NCBI GenBank assembly: GCA_038203935.1
Contig: JBBRDM010000124.1
Location: 1-16,759, forward strand
DNA length: 16,759 nucleotides
Direction of reading: 5' to 3'
From: JANXSG01 sp038203935
GTDB taxonomy: Bacteria > Armatimonadota > Chthonomonadetes > Chthonomonadales > Chthonomonadaceae
Position 1 is the first letter of the stretch; every line of letters begins with the position of its first letter. This document shows positions 15,934-16,759 of the stretch, piece by piece. Made by a program: the position numbers and the translations under genes. A model generated the notes under the pieces. It saw only the letters and a program-made list of their open reading frames with translations. It was not told the origin of the DNA and did not search any database.

Positions 15934-16759
15934 CTATTCCGTTTTCTTAACCGCTTCAGCAGATTCGATTTGCGATGGTGGACGGGTTGTACCGAGCACT
16001 GTGAACGTAACTCCACCTTTTGGTTCCTGATGCATCGCCTGTATTACGGGGCTGTGTACACTCTGACCGCTTCCCATCGTAAGTACAAATCGCTGTACGT
16101 TTGAAATATTCGTCGCATTCCCGCTGATACTTACGGATCCATCATGCGATACTCCCAGCTGAGTCAGCGAAATGCCCTGATTAAAACTCTCAGCTACCCG
16201 CCCTAATACAGAGGCGGCAGGGATCTGCACGCTTCTTTTGTAGTTAGCTGCCGCTTCAGAAGTTTGCTGATTCCATACCGCAGGCGCCTGCTGAATATTT
16301 ATTTTTAACAGTTCCTCTGAAAGTTTTGTGCTCTCTGATATCGATTTGGATTCTAACACAGAGAGCCAGACAGCAGCTGCGGTAATCAATAGCATCCAGA
16401 ATGCTGAGAAAGCAATACCACTGAGCAGCTGTGCGGGCGCGCGGCGCTTATTGTGTGATAGTATTTCCTGCTGCGAAATATCGACGATGGGTATGCCGTT
16501 CGCCAGGCCAAGTCCGCCGATAGCCGCACCGATAACCGCTGAGTATTTACTGGAAGCTGGTTTTGCTGATTCGTTCAATAATGCCGCTGATAAATCGAAC
16601 TCAGCGCCGGGGTCGGTAAGCGTTACCGGAGGATATTGCACCCACGCGAGATCGATCATAATATCTCGGGTCATTGAGATCGAACCCACAATGACCATGT
16701 TTTCAGGCTGGATCTCCTCGGGAAATTCCCGGCTGTAGAATGCCAGAGACCGTGCCACT
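15934..16759 (-). CDS. PilM-PilN fusion, 5' end beyond the window
   Basis: The C-terminal 275 residues of a larger protein; the frame is open at the right edge. The first ~95 visible residues match the end of the actin-like ATPase PilM (VARSLAFYS; TDPGAEFDL; AVIGAAIGGLGLANG), which is cytoplasmic. With no stop or frameshift, the same frame continues into a PilN-like part: basic linker (HNKRRA), one membrane helix (about 111-135 of the visible part, LLSGIAFSAFWMLLITAAAVWL), a coiled region, and a periplasmic fold ending near SVSISGNATNISNVQRFVLTM. In separate PilN proteins a short INLLP peptide holds PilM; here GIPIVDIS occupies that place and looks degenerate. It forms the membrane platform with PilO, whose gene begins 2 bases downstream. 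Confidence 0.8.
   Translation of the reverse strand, partial: VARSLAFYSREFPEEIQPENMVIVGSISMTRDIMIDLAWVQYPPVTLTDPGAEFDLSAALLNESAKPASSKYSAVIGAAIGGLGLANGIPIVDISQQEILSHNKRRAPAQLLSGIAFSAFWMLLITAAAVWLSVLESKSISESTKLSEELLKINIQQAPAVWNQQTSEAAANYKRSVQIPAASVLGRVAESFNQGISLTQLGVSHDGSVSISGNATNISNVQRFVLTMGSGQSVHSPVIQAMHQEPKGGVTFTVLGTTRPPSQIESAEAVKKTE

Overview
The window is a moderate-GC bacterial chromosome segment with closely packed genes and Shine-Dalgarno-led starts. The gene content points to a Gram-negative-type (diderm) bacterium: a type IV pilus secretin operon, an exported subtilisin with C-terminal IWG repeats, a membrane HD-GYP/GGDEF protein and a BatA/VWA protein. That mix would fit Armatimonadota or a similar environmental phylum, but this is an inference from gene families only. 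There is no rRNA, marker tree or database search behind it. I see no tRNA, rRNA, CRISPR array, insertion sequence or phage gene.

Layout. (1) 1-1638, minus: a secreted subtilisin-family protease, cut by the left edge, with an intact catalytic triad. (2) 1639-2064: AT-rich divergent intergenic region. (3) 2065-4608, plus: a membrane c-di-GMP turnover protein carrying both HD-GYP and GGDEF domains with intact motifs. (4) 4605-8582, plus: a consensus sigma70 promoter and a 15-bp stem-loop at the predicted 5' end of the mRNA, followed by hisD, hisB, a small membrane protein of unknown function, hisH and hisA. (5) 8675-10849, plus: a small one-helix, coiled-coil protein resembling PspB in layout, then a BatA-like VWA protein whose codon use differs clearly from its neighbours. 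(6) 10971-11522, plus: an NADPH-dependent FMN reductase of the flavodoxin fold. It converges on a 150-residue hypothetical protein (11672-12124, minus), with a terminator hairpin between them. (7) 12125-12606: intergenic region with a consensus -10 box, a strong ribosome binding site leading into a four-codon ORF, and a hairpin. (8) 12607-16759, minus: a type IV pilus alignment operon in the order pilM-pilN (one reading frame), pilO, pilQ (LysM-secretin), pilP-like, cut by the right edge.

How the genes work together. HisD, HisB, HisH and HisA catalyse four steps of histidine synthesis; hisG, hisC, hisF, hisI and hisE are not in the window. The pilus genes encode an inner-membrane alignment subcomplex (M/N/O), a periplasmic linker (P-like) and an outer-membrane pore (Q). 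The PilM-PilN fusion, the LysM domain on the secretin and the Q-before-P order depart from the usual pilMNOPQ layout. The c-di-GMP protein could act on pilus or surface behaviour, but nothing in the sequence links them directly.
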